This document shows, piece by piece, positions 1-11,773 of a stretch of 64,000 bases of DNA. The stretch is from assembly GCA_021442155.1 (NCBI GenBank), contig CM038221.1:43347648-43411647 (forward strand), given 5' to 3'. Each line of letters opens with the position of its first letter. The stretch's first letter is position 1. The notes beneath the pieces are model-generated. The model saw only the letters and a list, made by a program, of their open reading frames with translations. It was not told where the DNA came from and ran no database searches. Both the position numbers and the translations under genes were made by a program. The DNA comes from Cymbidium sinense. Taxonomy: Eukaryota; Streptophyta; Magnoliopsida; Asparagales; Orchidaceae.

Positions 1-1153
1 ATCCTAGCTAGTAGCCACTCTGCGCTTACGGTTTAATGTTCTTGATATCGTCGCCTAACGTGTGTAAATATGGATATCCATTGTATTCTGCATACATTTT
101 TTTACACATGAACTCGTATCGAAATGCCCATAGTTCATGTCTTCTTAAAATTTTCCACGAGATGGCATGAAGCGGTCGATGTTTTGCCCATTGAAGAATC
201 TCTCACGGCATGCACGCACCAATCGAATGTCGATCGGAGATAATGCGGTCCGTTAACATATAATTGGAACCCAGTCAAGGTCATAATAAATTCAAGAATC
301 ATTGCATTACAACGGCGATGCTAAATCTTGAAACAAACCATTATTAGCATCGATACCAATTTAGCGATTCTGCTACGCCGGTGAAAAGTACCATCGAGAC
401 TCACAACCGCGCCTATGGATGGACCGAAAGCCCAGAAAATGCGTTGAAATTGTCCCTGATTGCTTGACTGAATTCGATACACTGTGCCAGGGATAACTGA
501 ACATAAGACAACCATAAACTGATCTAGCGAACGATACGACTCTTCCCAACTACCAAATATACTTTGTATGGCCTTCCTGCGTGCATCCCATGCTTTCATA
601 TATGAAACTCTCTAAACTCGACTATTCGACCAATGATTTCCAGGTTTCAAGTCCAAGACATCGATACAGTTTGGATGTAACTAATAAATTGGGAGGTGCA
701 TTTACTATGTTAGGTTACTTTCGATGAATGTGAACATGTGTGGCCTGTCAAAGTTGAAATTACCCAAGCACCACCAAGCTCTCTTGCTTGCAGAGCATCA
801 CGCCACAAACATGGTCATAGATTATTGCTATGAATGCAACGTACCGTGAACCTCGACTTATTAGAATCACATGTCACATATTGGGTGCTATTTCTGATTG
901 ACCATCCCTGCACTGTAAATTTGAGGTGTCCCTTGTCATGGAAACACATTCCCTCAAGTAGGTCTGCCGGAATAAAGTTATCTTCCAGAAAAATAGAATT
1001 TGATTGGAGACCATCAAAGTTTAGTTCTTCATCCCATTGTTGAGTTGATTGACAAGCTTGGACATATTCGTTGTTAGTAAACATGTGTTCCTCGGTATTT
1101 GTTTTGTTAGAATATTCTCTTAATATCATTTGCATTTGGATAATTTTCTTCAC
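1..1153 (-). pseudogene. MULE (Mutator-like) transposase remnant, MURA type, cut by the left edge
   Basis: Minus-strand remains of a MuDR/MULE transposase, the enzyme that cuts and inserts Mutator-family DNA transposons. Read from right to left, the order matches MURA proteins. At 815-1153 is the N-terminal DNA-binding region, with a GM-F-LKFTVQGWSIRN pattern followed by FTVRC. Near 726-810 is the zinc-binding CLW...HTCSHS stretch. At 321-599 the transposase domain begins: SYMKAWDARRKAIQSIFG, SYRSLDQFMVV, FQRIFWAFGPSI, then SLDGTF, whose Asp is the expected first catalytic residue. ISDRHSIG lies at 227-241 (extending leftwards) and CHLVENF at 147-167. Frames change between 599 and 815 and again below 321, so the gene is dead. 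The C-terminal part is outside the window. CpG dinucleotides are much commoner here than in the retrotransposons to the right. The family call is firm; the boundaries are not. Confidence 0.86.
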
Positions 1154-1760
1154 CTATCTCTCACCTATCATCAGATCACTTCGTTACGGCGGGCATTGTT
1201 TACCTCATCCCGGTTTACGGAGGAGCCACCTCATCGAATGGTACTCATCCATGTTTTCTTGAAGTTGAAGCAATATCGTAGCAGGATAGGAGGTCTTGGT
1301 ATCTTCACATCTTGCCGCATTATAAATATAGTGTTCTAGGTTAATGTGAATGTTTGAAGATAAACAAGCGGTTCTAACAAATTACCATGATGTGATCCTC
1401 TGGCGTAAGTGGTGTTGAAGTTCCAATTGCACGGAATTCATCTACGCATAATCATGCGCTTGTATCGATAATTTGTAGCAATTCACTTTCAACATATACG
1501 AGTGCGATTCTTTGCATTGATGGCGATTCGCGAACCGTCATCGAGATAATTTGTAGCAATGAAAGCGCTACAGGAAACACCGCATACGAGATTGATCGAC
1601 CGGGTCGAATCAATGTTCAATGACCGCATGATTCGATCTTGAACATTGTTAAAATTAGCGGCGAGAAATTAATATGGGGCGATTTTCCCTCCGGTATCGT
1701 AGGGAAAAAATCATCACGACGCTAAGTTCGCCACCATATCTGACACCGAATCCGTGCTTG
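1154..1760 (-). other. Probable 5' part of the MULE remnant, with a short inverted repeat
   Basis: Upstream (minus strand) of the recognisable transposase. No intact coding frame is seen. A 15-bp motif, ATAATTTGTAGCAAT, occurs twice (about 1469-1484 and 1545-1559). At 1681-1712 GATTTTCCCT is answered by AGGGAAAAAATC around a 10-base loop; this could be near a terminal inverted repeat or may be only a local palindrome. No matching left terminus can be seen because the element runs off the window. Confidence 0.35.
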
Positions 1761-3323
1761 AACTCATTTTGAATCAAATATTTGTACTGGAAATCTTTGA
1801 ATAGCGGTTTAGTTAGCTAAATTAATAGTTATCTTGTAAAATACAAATGACATCAAATATTTGTACCAACTCCATGTCCTCTATTATGGTGAATTACATG
1901 AAGAAACTATAAATGAAACTCTAGAATGGATATATCTCTTCATCAACGACTATTTCGATACACAATTTAGATGAATGGATCAAAAATTGCACAAAAAAAT
2001 AAAATTTACATACATAACACAATTCTTATGCATCTAAATATCTAACACTTACAATTTGATATTTAAAAATAAATCACTTTGTCTATGAATAAAAATTTAT
2101 GTATTATTTATATAAATATGAAAGTTTAGGTGCTACATATGTTATATATAAGAATTGTGTGCTATGTATGAACGTTTATATAAGAATTGTGTGCTGTGTT
2201 ATTTTACTTTTTCTATGTAAATGGTGCTATCATAAAACTACTTCAAAAAATGAAATAGTTTAAAACCTTCATCTTTCTAAATAATACATAGAATAATACA
2301 TTTATGCAATAGTTTCAAACCTTCATCTTTCTAAATAGACATAGAATGAAACACTTTATTCATATACTGAAAAAATAAATAACAAAAGACAAATGGAGCA
2401 GACAGAACAATGGAAAGGAACAATTTGCTAGCATCAGCAATGAAGGAAGATATATATGAAATAAACTCACAAACCAGTAATAAAAGGGGACAAAAGTAGA
2501 AAGATAGATTAAAGGGATCTTGTGAAGCTTACCAAACCTGTTATCTCATTATTCTGATCAAAAATAGGCACACAATAATAGCACCATTATAGCAAGATTT
2601 TATGAGAATACAAAAGAAACTTGTCATAGTTTTAATCTAGAATTTTGTAACAACTCAATACAAAAGTGAAAGGGATCTGAAGTGAAATACAAAAAAACAA
2701 CATTCACCTTCCATAAAATTCATTTATTCCTAGTATTTCAATCTTAGTTTTTCAATTATCATAAGCCACTATAACTATCTTAAACAAAATACACAGAACC
2801 CAATTCTTTATTTTCTAATGTACACTTCTCATGAAAATGGAAGAGTTGTTTTTTTTTTTTTGCCGATAACTTAATGTAGCAGGTTCTATCAAGCATCTCA
2901 AAGTTTTGATAGCCTAGACACAAAACAAAAGATAGACGACTTGAAGGTCATTATCACAAGGCCTATGGATGGACAACAATTAAAGAAGAACAGTTCCTTT
3001 AAATAAAGTATCATTTCAAATCTTATGGAACCAAAAAATAAAATAAAATAACACACACACATACAAGGAACATCCTAAAATACGAACAAAAACACAAACT
3101 TAAAACCATAAAACACAAAATCCAAAAGAGGGCAGAATGACAGCTATAACCTAAACAACAACAAAAAATAAAAAATACCAACTGAAACAAGAACAAACAC
3201 CTATTAAGCGAGATACACAAAATTAGTTAGATCCACAATATATATCTAAATATACTAAAATACATATCACAAATGTATATTATATCACTCGTTTATTTTG
3301 AAAGCGAAAAACCAAAAAAAATA
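1761..3323. other. AT-rich stretch, no gene seen
   Basis: Roughly 1.5 kb of AT-rich DNA with poly-A and poly-T runs (for example 2850-2862) and no recognisable coding sequence. If the GC-rich patch at 3325-3495 is a real 5' exon on the minus strand, this would be its first intron or its disrupted downstream DNA. The only longer frame (3023-3220, minus) is a low-complexity shadow of an A-rich tract. Confidence 0.5.
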
Positions 3324-3324
3324 C

Positions 3325-3495
3325 CTTTTCGGCCAAACTTCACGGATCCACCGGTGAGATCTGGCGGTGGTGGCGGAATCGGCGGCCAGCGGATCGAGCG
3401 GTAAGCGAAGCGAGCCGGTGACGTCGATCGGGTTCGGGGTGAATGACCTAGGAGAGAGATGGGATCCGATCTCTCGGATCGAGTTTTAAAAAAAA
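3325..3495 (-). other. Candidate orphan 5'-UTR exon with splice donor
   Basis: A sharply bounded CpG-rich patch in AT-rich surroundings. On the minus strand it reads as pyrimidine- and CG-rich leader DNA with no ATG. It ends at a good plant 5' splice site, GCCGAAAAG|GTATTTTTTT, with the intron starting at 3324. Directly upstream (3496-3530) is a small GC-rich inverted element, GGCGTCG/CGCCGC-like, and farther upstream AT-rich DNA with TATA-like words. I see no downstream exons before the MULE. It could be the first exon of a broken gene, a fragment carried by the MULE, or a chance GC-rich island. Confidence 0.35.
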
Positions 3496-3926
3496 TCGAT
3501 TCGGCGTCGTTTAAGCGGCGTGCTATTAAATTTTGAAAAAAGCGCTTATTTCGCTAATTAACATTTTAATGATGCTTAGTTTAAAAATTTTGCCTTAAAT
3601 ATAATGTTTATTATATAATCAAATAAATATATAAATAATACTAGTTTAAATAACTTAATTTTTTTTATTAAATACTAATTACTAGCAATATCAACCCTCT
3701 TCTAAATCTAAGAAAAAAAAGCGTGGAACTGTGATAATGAAAACTTGCTAATGAAGGAATTGACGAGATTTTGGCATTCAAAACTCTCATCTTCCTCCTC
3801 ATTTCATTATGCTGCTCACAACAAAAGAGAGAAATAGCAAAGGCGACATGGTCTAAATATATAAATACATAGAAATAGTATTATATGTATATAAATTTTC
3901 TAAAATTAATTATAAATTAAGACATT
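3496..3926. other. AT-rich stretch, nothing recognised
   Basis: AT-rich DNA with no coding frame or RNA gene. It would be the upstream region of the putative minus-strand exon, but no clear promoter element stands out. Confidence 0.4.
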
Positions 3927-4215
3927 CAGGCCCTCATTTGGGATAGCTTTTCGAACATAGCTTTCTAAAAAAATAGCCCTCCAAACACAGTTAAATGTCA
4001 TTTGGGCAACTGTGTTTTAGCAGCATTTTAAAAATCTTGGGTTCAAAAAGATATGTTTTTCAACATTAACTAATAGAGTGTCATGACTATCAGAAAGTTG
4101 AGATCTGAAAATTCATAATCATCACAGCTTTTTTAAATGACAACTTCACAATTGTATTTTCAAATAACTATAACTATTCCAAACAGATCCTTATTTGATA
4201 TCTCTAATAATCTCA

Positions 4216-4249
<34 letters not shown>

Positions 4250-4953
4250 ATACATGTTTTTAAATCTATTAGTTAGCCTAATCTTATAAATTAATAAATT
4301 TATATATTTTGTGTGTTGTAATTAGATTATTTATTTGTTGCAATATGTAGACTTGCAATATGTAGACTTTATGAAATAAAAAAAATATATAAATTGATAA
4401 TTTGTTATAAATTTTAACATTATTGAAATTTTTTATTAATGGAATTAAAATTGAACGTATATTGTTTATATATATTCTATGAATATTTACATGTGTAGAT
4501 ACAATTCTTATGTATTTATATATATAATATTTAAATTTTAATAGTTCTGAAGGGTAATTGAGCAGTATTCCTGTAATGAATTTCTCACTGTATAGAGATG
4601 ATTGCTCTGTATGGTGAAGAACAAATCGCCCCGTTATTAATTATTACAACTAATCAAAATGAAATCAATCAGATTCAGTGGTTAGAAATCTTTTAATGGA
4701 GACATAAATTAAAGCGCCCTCATACGAACTTGAGAATGGCATCGACGGTGCTTAAGACTCAGTTTATTAAACTTTTGGATTATTTGGTTTAAAATCTTCG
4801 AAATTTATTTGTCTTTCTTTTGAAAAAAGCTAAAAACTTTCATGAGATGAAGCTAAAACTCGGTTTCAAAAGCACACTATTCAAAGGTGTATCAAAATTA
4901 AAATTGAGCTCTCAAGCAAAATGCACTAAAAAAGCTCTCCCAAACGAAGCCTA
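3927..4953. mobile_element. Possible non-autonomous hAT-like element (weak inverted ends)
   Basis: The left end at 3927 begins CAGGCCCTCATTTGGGATAG. The right end near 4931-4952 reads AAAGCTCTCCCAAACGAAGC, an imperfect inverted match of about 20 bases that includes the CTCCCAAA/TTTGGGA core common in plant hAT-like and other MITEs. The interior is AT-rich with no coding sequence. I could not find a convincing 8-bp target duplication, so boundaries and class are tentative. Confidence 0.3.
4216..4249. repeat. (CT)n microsatellite
   Basis: Dinucleotide CT run with one TTT interruption. Confidence 0.9.
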
Positions 4954-5050
4954 AATAATTAGTTTTTTTAATATATAAAAATTTTGTACAAAAATATAAA
5001 ATGACAATATATATATATATTATCTTCAATGGTGAGAGTGCATTTTTCTT

Positions 5051-5522
5051 AGGGGCTATTTAATTTGATGAAAAAAGATATGAAGTGTAAAGTGAAAGTA
5101 ATCAATTTGAAATACTTTTGAATTATTTGATTGAAAATATTATAAATGCAAAAGCTTTTTTTATTTGGGTTAAGTCAATGCAAAGTAAAATAGAATTGTA
5201 AGTGATGGTGGTAGTCGCTAATGATGATGAAGGCAGTGGAGGTGCTTGGTACCATAGGAGGGGAGGAGGCGGGGGGATGCTATTGGCAGGCAAAGTCAAA
5301 TGGCATTATTTTATTTTACACCTATTCATATATTTAGAATTCGCTCAAATCTGACGAATTCAAAATACGCAAAAAATGAACTAAGGACGAGTTTTAAATT
5401 TACTAAAATTTTATTTTGCAATATTCCATTTACTTCAAATTAAACATTAGTATTTTGAAAATCCATGCATTCAAATTACAATATACCCACTTTACATCCA
5501 ACCAAATAACAAACGAAATAAT
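5051..5522. mobile_element. Possible small MITE
   Basis: The left end begins GGGGCTATTTAATTTGATG. The right end, read in reverse, begins TTCGTTTGTTATTTGGTTGG. Both are followed inward by a TAAAGTG-like word, giving an imperfect inverted repeat around about 470 bp of non-coding DNA. The target duplication is not clear. This is suggestive only. Confidence 0.25.
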
Positions 5523-6290
5523 TTACATTTGGAGATATTTTGAGCTAGATTTAGCTTATTGGGGATACATTACACCTCTTGAATTATAAATTTCCTCTAA
5601 TTATAAGATAATTTTTCAGTCTCACACCACAACAATCAAGATAATTATACATAAAATATGTTTTAAAAGACAAAACATTTGTCTTGCAATATATTAAACA
5701 TTGTCTGGCAATTCTAAAATAAACATTTTGTATCTTTAGCTAAATTTAACTAAGGTTATCTTGAATTGTTTTTCATATCTCGTGCTTGAGAAGCGAGTGG
5801 TTCATCCCAACCCAATGTGATCAGTTGAGATATGCACATTCAATAAAGATATGTTTTGCTTTGGGATCAAAGGAATAACATGATTAATGTGAAAGAAAAA
5901 AAACTTAAAGCTGAAGAAATTAAATAAAAAATAGGAAATAACACTAATGACAACTTCTATCATCTAAAAAAATTTAAAGATTCTTTAATTTTAAATATTT
6001 CTCTTTTATATTTAACTATTTCATCTCTTGATCCTAACATAGCATGTTATGATAACCTTTTTTTTTTTTTTTTGCTTTTGTAAAGCACTTGAGAAGTCTA
6101 ATTCATAAGAAAGTAGAGAACTTGCCAAATGCTAAGAGGCCAATCTAACCTTAATGGTAGGATTCTAGCTTCAAGCAATGGTTCTCGGACACAAAATCAA
6201 CAGAATTTCATCATATGTGATTATATGACATGCTATTTAAGAGAAGCTTGATATATAAGATAATGGTGGGACAACAACATATCATTTTAA
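5523..6290. other. AT-rich stretch, nothing recognised
   Basis: No coding frame, RNA gene or repeat boundary recognised. A T-run lies at 6058-6074. It ends where the tandemly duplicated unit begins. Confidence 0.4.
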
Positions 6291-6594
6291 AACATATAAC
6301 TTTGATATAATATTTGATATGCCACAATAAAATTAATTGAATCAACAATGAATCTCAAGACTACGTATATTAAAATTTATAAAATTAAATTAGAAATCCA
6401 TAAAAACTCATATTTTAATATATTTATAATCAAAATGAAGAATGATAGACCCTGGTCGAACTGAGCTCAAATGAAGTATGGTTGGAAATAAACCGAGCAT
6501 TCGAACTCGATTAGAGCTTGCTCATGATTGTTTGATTAACTAATTGAACAAGCTTGGATATTTTTGTAAATTCTTAATTGTTAAATGAACAAGC
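6291..6594 (+). repeat. Tandem duplication copy 1, left arm
   Basis: Begins AACATATAAC and matches 15523 onward in the same orientation. It continues across the inserted retrotransposon into 12683. It ends with CAAGC (6590-6594), the left target-site duplication of the insert. Contains the start of a tract rich in AAGCTTG/GCTCGA words. Confidence 0.9.
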
Positions 6595-7448
6595 TGATAT
6601 GAACCCAAATAAACAGATAGACAACGAAAGTAAAGGAACAGAAAATCCCCAAATTGGTTTAAGGATTTTACTCAGTAAATTACTAAATTCTTAAATTACA
6701 TGAAGCAAAGCCATTGCAAGATAAAATAAAGACAAACTAATAATAGACAAAGCTATAAATATACTATGAATATATGAGACTAATAGACTAATATCACGAT
6801 GCCTTCAACAAAATTAACCACATAACACTGATGGCCGAAGGAGGTGCTCTTCCAATAAATCCAGGCGAAGCCAAACTACAGCTCTGAAACGAGTAACTAC
6901 TTGAGCAAAAGGAATCTTGACAAGTCTGAAGCAAGAATAACAGAAATTCACCAAACGAGAGAAGAGATCGACTCTTTGTAAATAACACTCAAAGCGAAGG
7001 ATGGTTCTTGAAATATGTAAAGAAGTCTTAGATCTAGAATAATAAAGAAAGTAGAAAGTATAAATAGAGTTAGGAGGAACAAACAAAGAAACCAATATAT
7101 TTCTAAAAGGAATTCTTCTCTTCCTCTGCTCTTCCTTCTTCTCCTTCTTCCTCCTACGATTTCTTCTGGTTCATTCACTGGAATCACCATTTTTTTCTGG
7201 CCTAGGGTTTCCCCTCCTCTCCCTTGCCTTTTCCCTCAGTCGATTGGCCGCGAAATAAGGAAATAACCCGTGATCCATTCCTTCCCTGATAAGCTACATC
7301 AAACGGTTGCAAAGAAAAGCCAGGCGCACCTTAGACGGCTACGATCCATTATCTACAATTCAAGTTCCCAGATCGAAAAGGACTTTAAACCACAAAATCT
7401 AACGGTCGGATAGAAGTGGTCATCTCTGGATCAACGGTTGATCATCCA
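6595..7448 (+). repeat. 5' LTR of the chromovirus
   Basis: Paired with 11774-12682. The second half (from about 6996) is very similar to the 3' LTR; the first half differs by many short indels and one block of over 100 bp (about 6657-6770) missing from the 3' LTR. The right boundary is set by the last common word GGATCAACGGTT plus a following CA and is accurate to about 10 bases. The next bases (about 7449-7460) share only about 7 of 12 positions with the usual initiator-Met primer-binding site, so the site is degraded if present. Confidence 0.85.
7059..7067 (+). promoter_or_regulatory. TATA box in the 5' LTR
   Basis: TATAAATAG within a block shared by both LTRs; the copy in the 3' LTR is at 12242-12250. 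It lies in mid-LTR, where the U3/R border of plant Ty3/gypsy elements is expected. Function is inferred from sequence and position. Confidence 0.6.
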
Positions 7449-7749
7449 TTTTATCGATGCTCTCGTTGACTCTTGCAAGCAGCAATGGTAGAAGGTGCAT
7501 ATAGCAAAAATACTAGATGAATGTGGGAAGACTAAATAAAGCGATGAACAAATGTCCTCAGATTCTTATCATATTGAATGAAGTTTGAAGGTTATCTGTA
7601 TAGAAGCCTTGAAACAAATTCTCAAAACGACAACAATCCAGGGTGTGTAATTCTTCTTATATAGAATTTCCTTCCCGAATAGACCACACACAACAAAATA
7701 CTAGACACATTAAGGTAGATATGCAGATTTAATGGAGAAAATCCAAGAG

Positions 7750-8790
7750 GCATTCAGCGGGTTCTTTCAATCTATAGTTTATTAGAGGACCAAAATTCAT
7801 AATAGCCTCGTATACATGGATGGACACACTTTTGGTATCAATGGATGCATTTAAACAAACAAGCGCATTCATGGACACAGTTCAAAGAACGGTCATTCAA
7901 AGATTTGGACCCTCTGCAGACTTGAGAGGAGAATTAGCTAAGTTACAACAAAAAAATCACAGTTCAATTCTACAATGAATTTGAGAGTTAAATTTCAAAT
8001 TTTAGGTATTCCACTTGAATTTCTACAAATTGTTTTGAATCGAGGGCTTAGACAAGATATTAAGAGGGAAGTAAGAGCTTCTGACAATTCTCTTCAAGCC
8101 TTTGTTATTAGCTAAAATGAAAGATAGGTTAGCAGATGAGGTGTTTATGGCAAGAACATTAAGATTCAATCAAGTACCGAATAAAACATCAGACCATATC
8201 AACAACCTCGATCCCTACTCGATAATGCCAATTAACAATATTAATAACAAGCTATTCCAATACAAAGACTCACACCGCAGTTAGAAGAAAGAAGGAAAAA
8301 AGGATTATGTTTTAGCGTGATGAGAAATTTCATAGGGGCCACATATGTAAATCAAAGTTATTTTGCCCTCATGGTGATCAATGAGGGTAGGATGATGACA
8401 ACTGCGGCAGGAAATCAAGAAGAAAACTGTACAAGAAGATATTCCAGTAGTTTGATGCATTCATCGGTCAAATCCTAGAACCCTAAGACTACAAGGGATG
8501 ATTGGAAATAAAAAGTGCAAGTACTTATTGATAGTGGTTCAACAACTTTATTAGTCCAAATTAGCCAAGTTCATAGACCACCGCGGTAACACGCATCGTT
8601 TTCAAAGTGTTAGTAAGAAATGATGAAACTTTAAATTATTCAGGAATATGCTCTAATATTTCTATCTAACTACAAGGATACACATTCATCACTGATTGCT
8701 ATTTGCTACCAATGCAAGGAGCAGATGTGGTATTAGGTGTTTAATGGCTAGAACAATTAGGAGAATGTTCAATTGATTACAAAAAGCTCA
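7750..8790 (+). pseudogene. Chromovirus gag and protease remains
   Basis: Gag capsid remains are readable around 7850-8080: VQRTVIQRFG, then DLRGELAKLQQK, then EGLDKILRG-like, following the usual plant retrotransposon gag order. A worn zinc-knuckle-like HRGHIC lies near 8335. The aspartic protease active-site region is at about 8515-8550 and reads VQVLIDSGSTT, the family's D-S/T-G triad. Stops and frame changes separate these pieces. A fragment continuing to 8790 leads into the protease-RT linker. Gag forms the particle and protease cuts the polyprotein; neither can be made from this copy. Confidence 0.8.
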
Positions 8791-8792
8791 CA

Positions 8793-10390
8793 ATGAAATT
8801 TAAGTACAAGGACACCTTGGTACAATTACAAGGAGATACAACATCCAAGGTTCAAGGCATTACATTGCACCAGTTCACCAAATTGAAGAATAAACATGAA
8901 ATAGTCTCATACTTGCAAATAACAGAGGTCCAAAGTTCTACAGAGGCTACAACAAGTGAGTTCCAAAGCCTACCTACAAACATTCAAGCAATATTACATC
9001 AATACCAAGACATATTTCAAGCTCCACAGAACTTACCTCCCCAAAGGAGCATTGACCACCATATCAACTTAGCCACGGAACTCGACCAATCAAGGCCAAA
9101 AGTTCTGATACCCACATTTCAGAAAACAAAAATTGAAAACTTATAAAGAAATCTTTGGACGTGGAATAATCGGAAAAAGCATCAGTCATTTCTCTTCTCC
9201 AGCACTTTTAATCAAGAAAAATGATGGAACTTGGGGATTACGTGTTATTCTGAGCTCTAAATAAAATAACAATCCACTGATTCCCAATTCCCACCCAAGA
9301 GCTTATGGATGAATTATATGGAGCCACAATATTTTCAAAATTTGGACTTAAGATCGGATATCATCAAATCGAGAATGGTGAAGAAGATATTTACAAAGCG
9401 CTTTTAGAACACATGAGGGGCACTATGAATTTATTGCAATGCCATTTGGTTAACAAATGCACCCTCAACATTCCAAGCTATGATGAATACAATTCTAAAA
9501 CCTCTCAAAGGAAATTTGTATTAATTTTTTTTGATGACATCTTAATATATAATAATACAATGGAGCAACATCAAATTCATCTGCAAACAGTATTAGAAAA
9601 ATTGAAACAACAGTTTGTTTATTAAACCATCAAAGTGCTCTTTCATTCAAAAAAAAAAGAATATCTAGGCCATATTCTATCAGCCAGTGGCATAGAAGTG
9701 GACCAAAGAAAGATAGAAGCAGTCCAATCATGGCCAATACCAACATCTGTTAAGCAAATGAAGGTTTTGGGTTTGACGGCTACTTCTGAAAGTTTGTTAA
9801 ACAATATCAGATTCTTTGCACCATTAACATCATTATTGGCTAAACAAGGTTCAATGGAATGAAGAAGCTCAAAGAGCATTTTAAAATTGAAACAAGCAAT
9901 GACATCTTTGCGGTGTGCTTTATCCTAACTTTTCTCAACCTTTATAATAAAGCAGATGCATCATGCGCATTGGAGATATTTTAATACAAAACAGCCACCC
10001 TATCGCCTATTTTAGTAAGAAGTTAGCCCCATCATTACAGAAAGTATCTACATATACAAGAGAACTCTATGCTATCACAAAAATAGTGGCAAGGTGGAGA
10101 CAATATTTGCTGGGTAACAAGTTTACCATCGGGGTGACCAAAGAGCATAAGGGAGTTAATGCACAGACAATTGAGACTCGAAGAATGGTTTCTTATTAAA
10201 CTCCTTGGCTTTGATTATACTATTGAATATAAACCGGGGATCACCAATAAGGTAATGCCACAAAAATTATACAATATAGATGAGCAAGTAACAGCAGAAG
10301 GCTCAATACAACACACTTTATATGCCTATACTCAGCAGTTCAGAGCCTTGCTACAACAGTTAAAGAAGAAACACTCCCAATCACAACTAC
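8793..10390 (+). pseudogene. Chromovirus reverse transcriptase and RNase H remains
   Basis: Reverse transcriptase can be followed with frame changes. SHFSSPALLIKKNDGTWGLRV lies near 9178-9245, FSKFGLKIGYHQI at 9334-9372, a GHYEFIAMPFG block near 9418-9452, and the catalytic FFDDILIYN at about 9529-9555 (family form YxDDIL). KKEYLGHILSASGIEVD follows at about 9647-9697. RNase H follows from 9963: HPIAYFSKKLAP, STYTRELYAI, RWRQYLLG. The connection ends with LGFDYTIEYKPG near 10204-10239. At least four frame breaks and several stops make it non-functional. Confidence 0.9.
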
Positions 10391-10393
10391 GGC

Positions 10394-11759
10394 TTGCATA
10401 AGCAAATTTCAACAAGCCTAGATTTGTTTCCCAAACACAGATGTACTAATGGATTGCTATATTACAAAAACAGAATAGTCATATCTAAAGACTCTGAAAT
10501 AAGAAATATGCTTATAAGAGAATTGCATTCAACACCATTAGGAGGCCATTGGGGAATTAAGAGGACATTGGCCAGAATTACTCAACAATTCTACTGGAAA
10601 AAGATGAAATAGGATATACAACACTTCATAGCCACATGTATGTGTCCGGGTCAAATATGATACTCGAGAAACACAGGTTATTATACCTATTCCAGACCAT
10701 TTGGGAGGAAGTATCAATGGATTTTATCATGGGTCTACCCAAATCTCACAACAAAAGCTATACTAGTAGTGGTAGATGAACTTTCAAAGTATGCTCATTT
10801 CTCGACCCTTCAACTAATTTTACTACCTATATAGCTCAAACTTTCATTTGGATATAGCTAAGCGCATGGAATTCCACAAGCAATAATTTCAGACAGAGAC
10901 CCTATCTTTATGAGCAATTTTTGGCAAGAACTATTCCAATTAAGTGGAACAACATTAAGCCATAGTAGTGCTTATCATCCTCAATATGATAGCCAAACAG
11001 AAGTAACAAACAGAACACTAGAATAATACCTAAGAAGTTTTATATTGGAGACACCCAGAAATTGGTTACAATTCCTTCCATGGGCAGAGTTTTTCTATAA
11101 TACATCCATTAACACTTCCATAAAAATGACTCCTTTCCAAATAGTATATGGCAGACTACCACCTGAAGTTATACCCTATAATGATAATACAACTACCAAC
11201 ACAGAGGTAGAAACATTACTACAACAAAGGGACAAGGTCTTACAGCAACTGAAAAAAATTTACAAGAAGCTCAAAATAGAATGCAACAAATAGCAAACAA
11301 ACACAGAAGGGAGCTTCAGTTCAATATAAATGATCTAGTGTTAGTTAAACTACAACCATACAGACAGACCTCAGTCTCAAAGAAACCCTATACAAAGCTA
11401 CAAAGATGTATTATGGTCCTTTTAAAGTTCTACAGAAAGTAGGGACAATGGCTTACAAAGTGGACCTCCCAGAAACAACATGGATCCACAATGTCTTCCA
11501 TGTTTCTAGACTTAAGCAATTCAGATAGGATTCTAAAATTCACCCAGCAATATTGCCTACTCACTTCTTAGAAGGGCATCCCTTGGTCAGGCCCATAAAA
11601 ATTTTAGATCAGAGGACAAGAATACAAGGAGACAAACCAATCACAGAAGTCTTAGTACAATGGGATGGTATCCTAGCAACAGAGGCTTCTTTGGTAGCAA
11701 TTGAGAAATTCCAGGGAACTTTTCTTGACTTTGATCTTAAGGACAAGGTCAATGTGTGT
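10394..11759 (+). pseudogene. Chromovirus integrase and chromodomain-like tail remains
   Basis: The HHCC zinc-binding region begins with ELHSTPLGGHWGIKRT at 10522-10569 and continues into a CMC-like pair near 10638. The catalytic core keeps VSMDFIMGLPKS around 10713-10746, GIPQAIISDRDPIF around 10868-10909, and TEVTNRTLE around 10999-11025 with the expected Glu. At 11045-11200 is WAEFFYNTSINTS and TPFQIVYGRLPP. VLVKLQPYRQT near 11337 is the family's post-core block. From 11553, HPLVRPIKILDQRT, EVLVQWDG and FDLKDKV form a chromodomain-like tail of the type that guides chromovirus integration. Stops and frame shifts throughout. Confidence 0.9.
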
Positions 11760-11773
11760 GGAGGGAGGGGTAA
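11760..11773 (+). other. Polypurine tract of the chromovirus
   Basis: GGAGGGAGGGGTAA directly before the TG of the 3' LTR, the expected plus-strand primer position. Confidence 0.85.

Noticed and set aside
6794..7190. Three overlapping minus-strand frames
   Set aside because: They lie inside the chromovirus 5' LTR, antisense to it, and are not kept in the 3' LTR.
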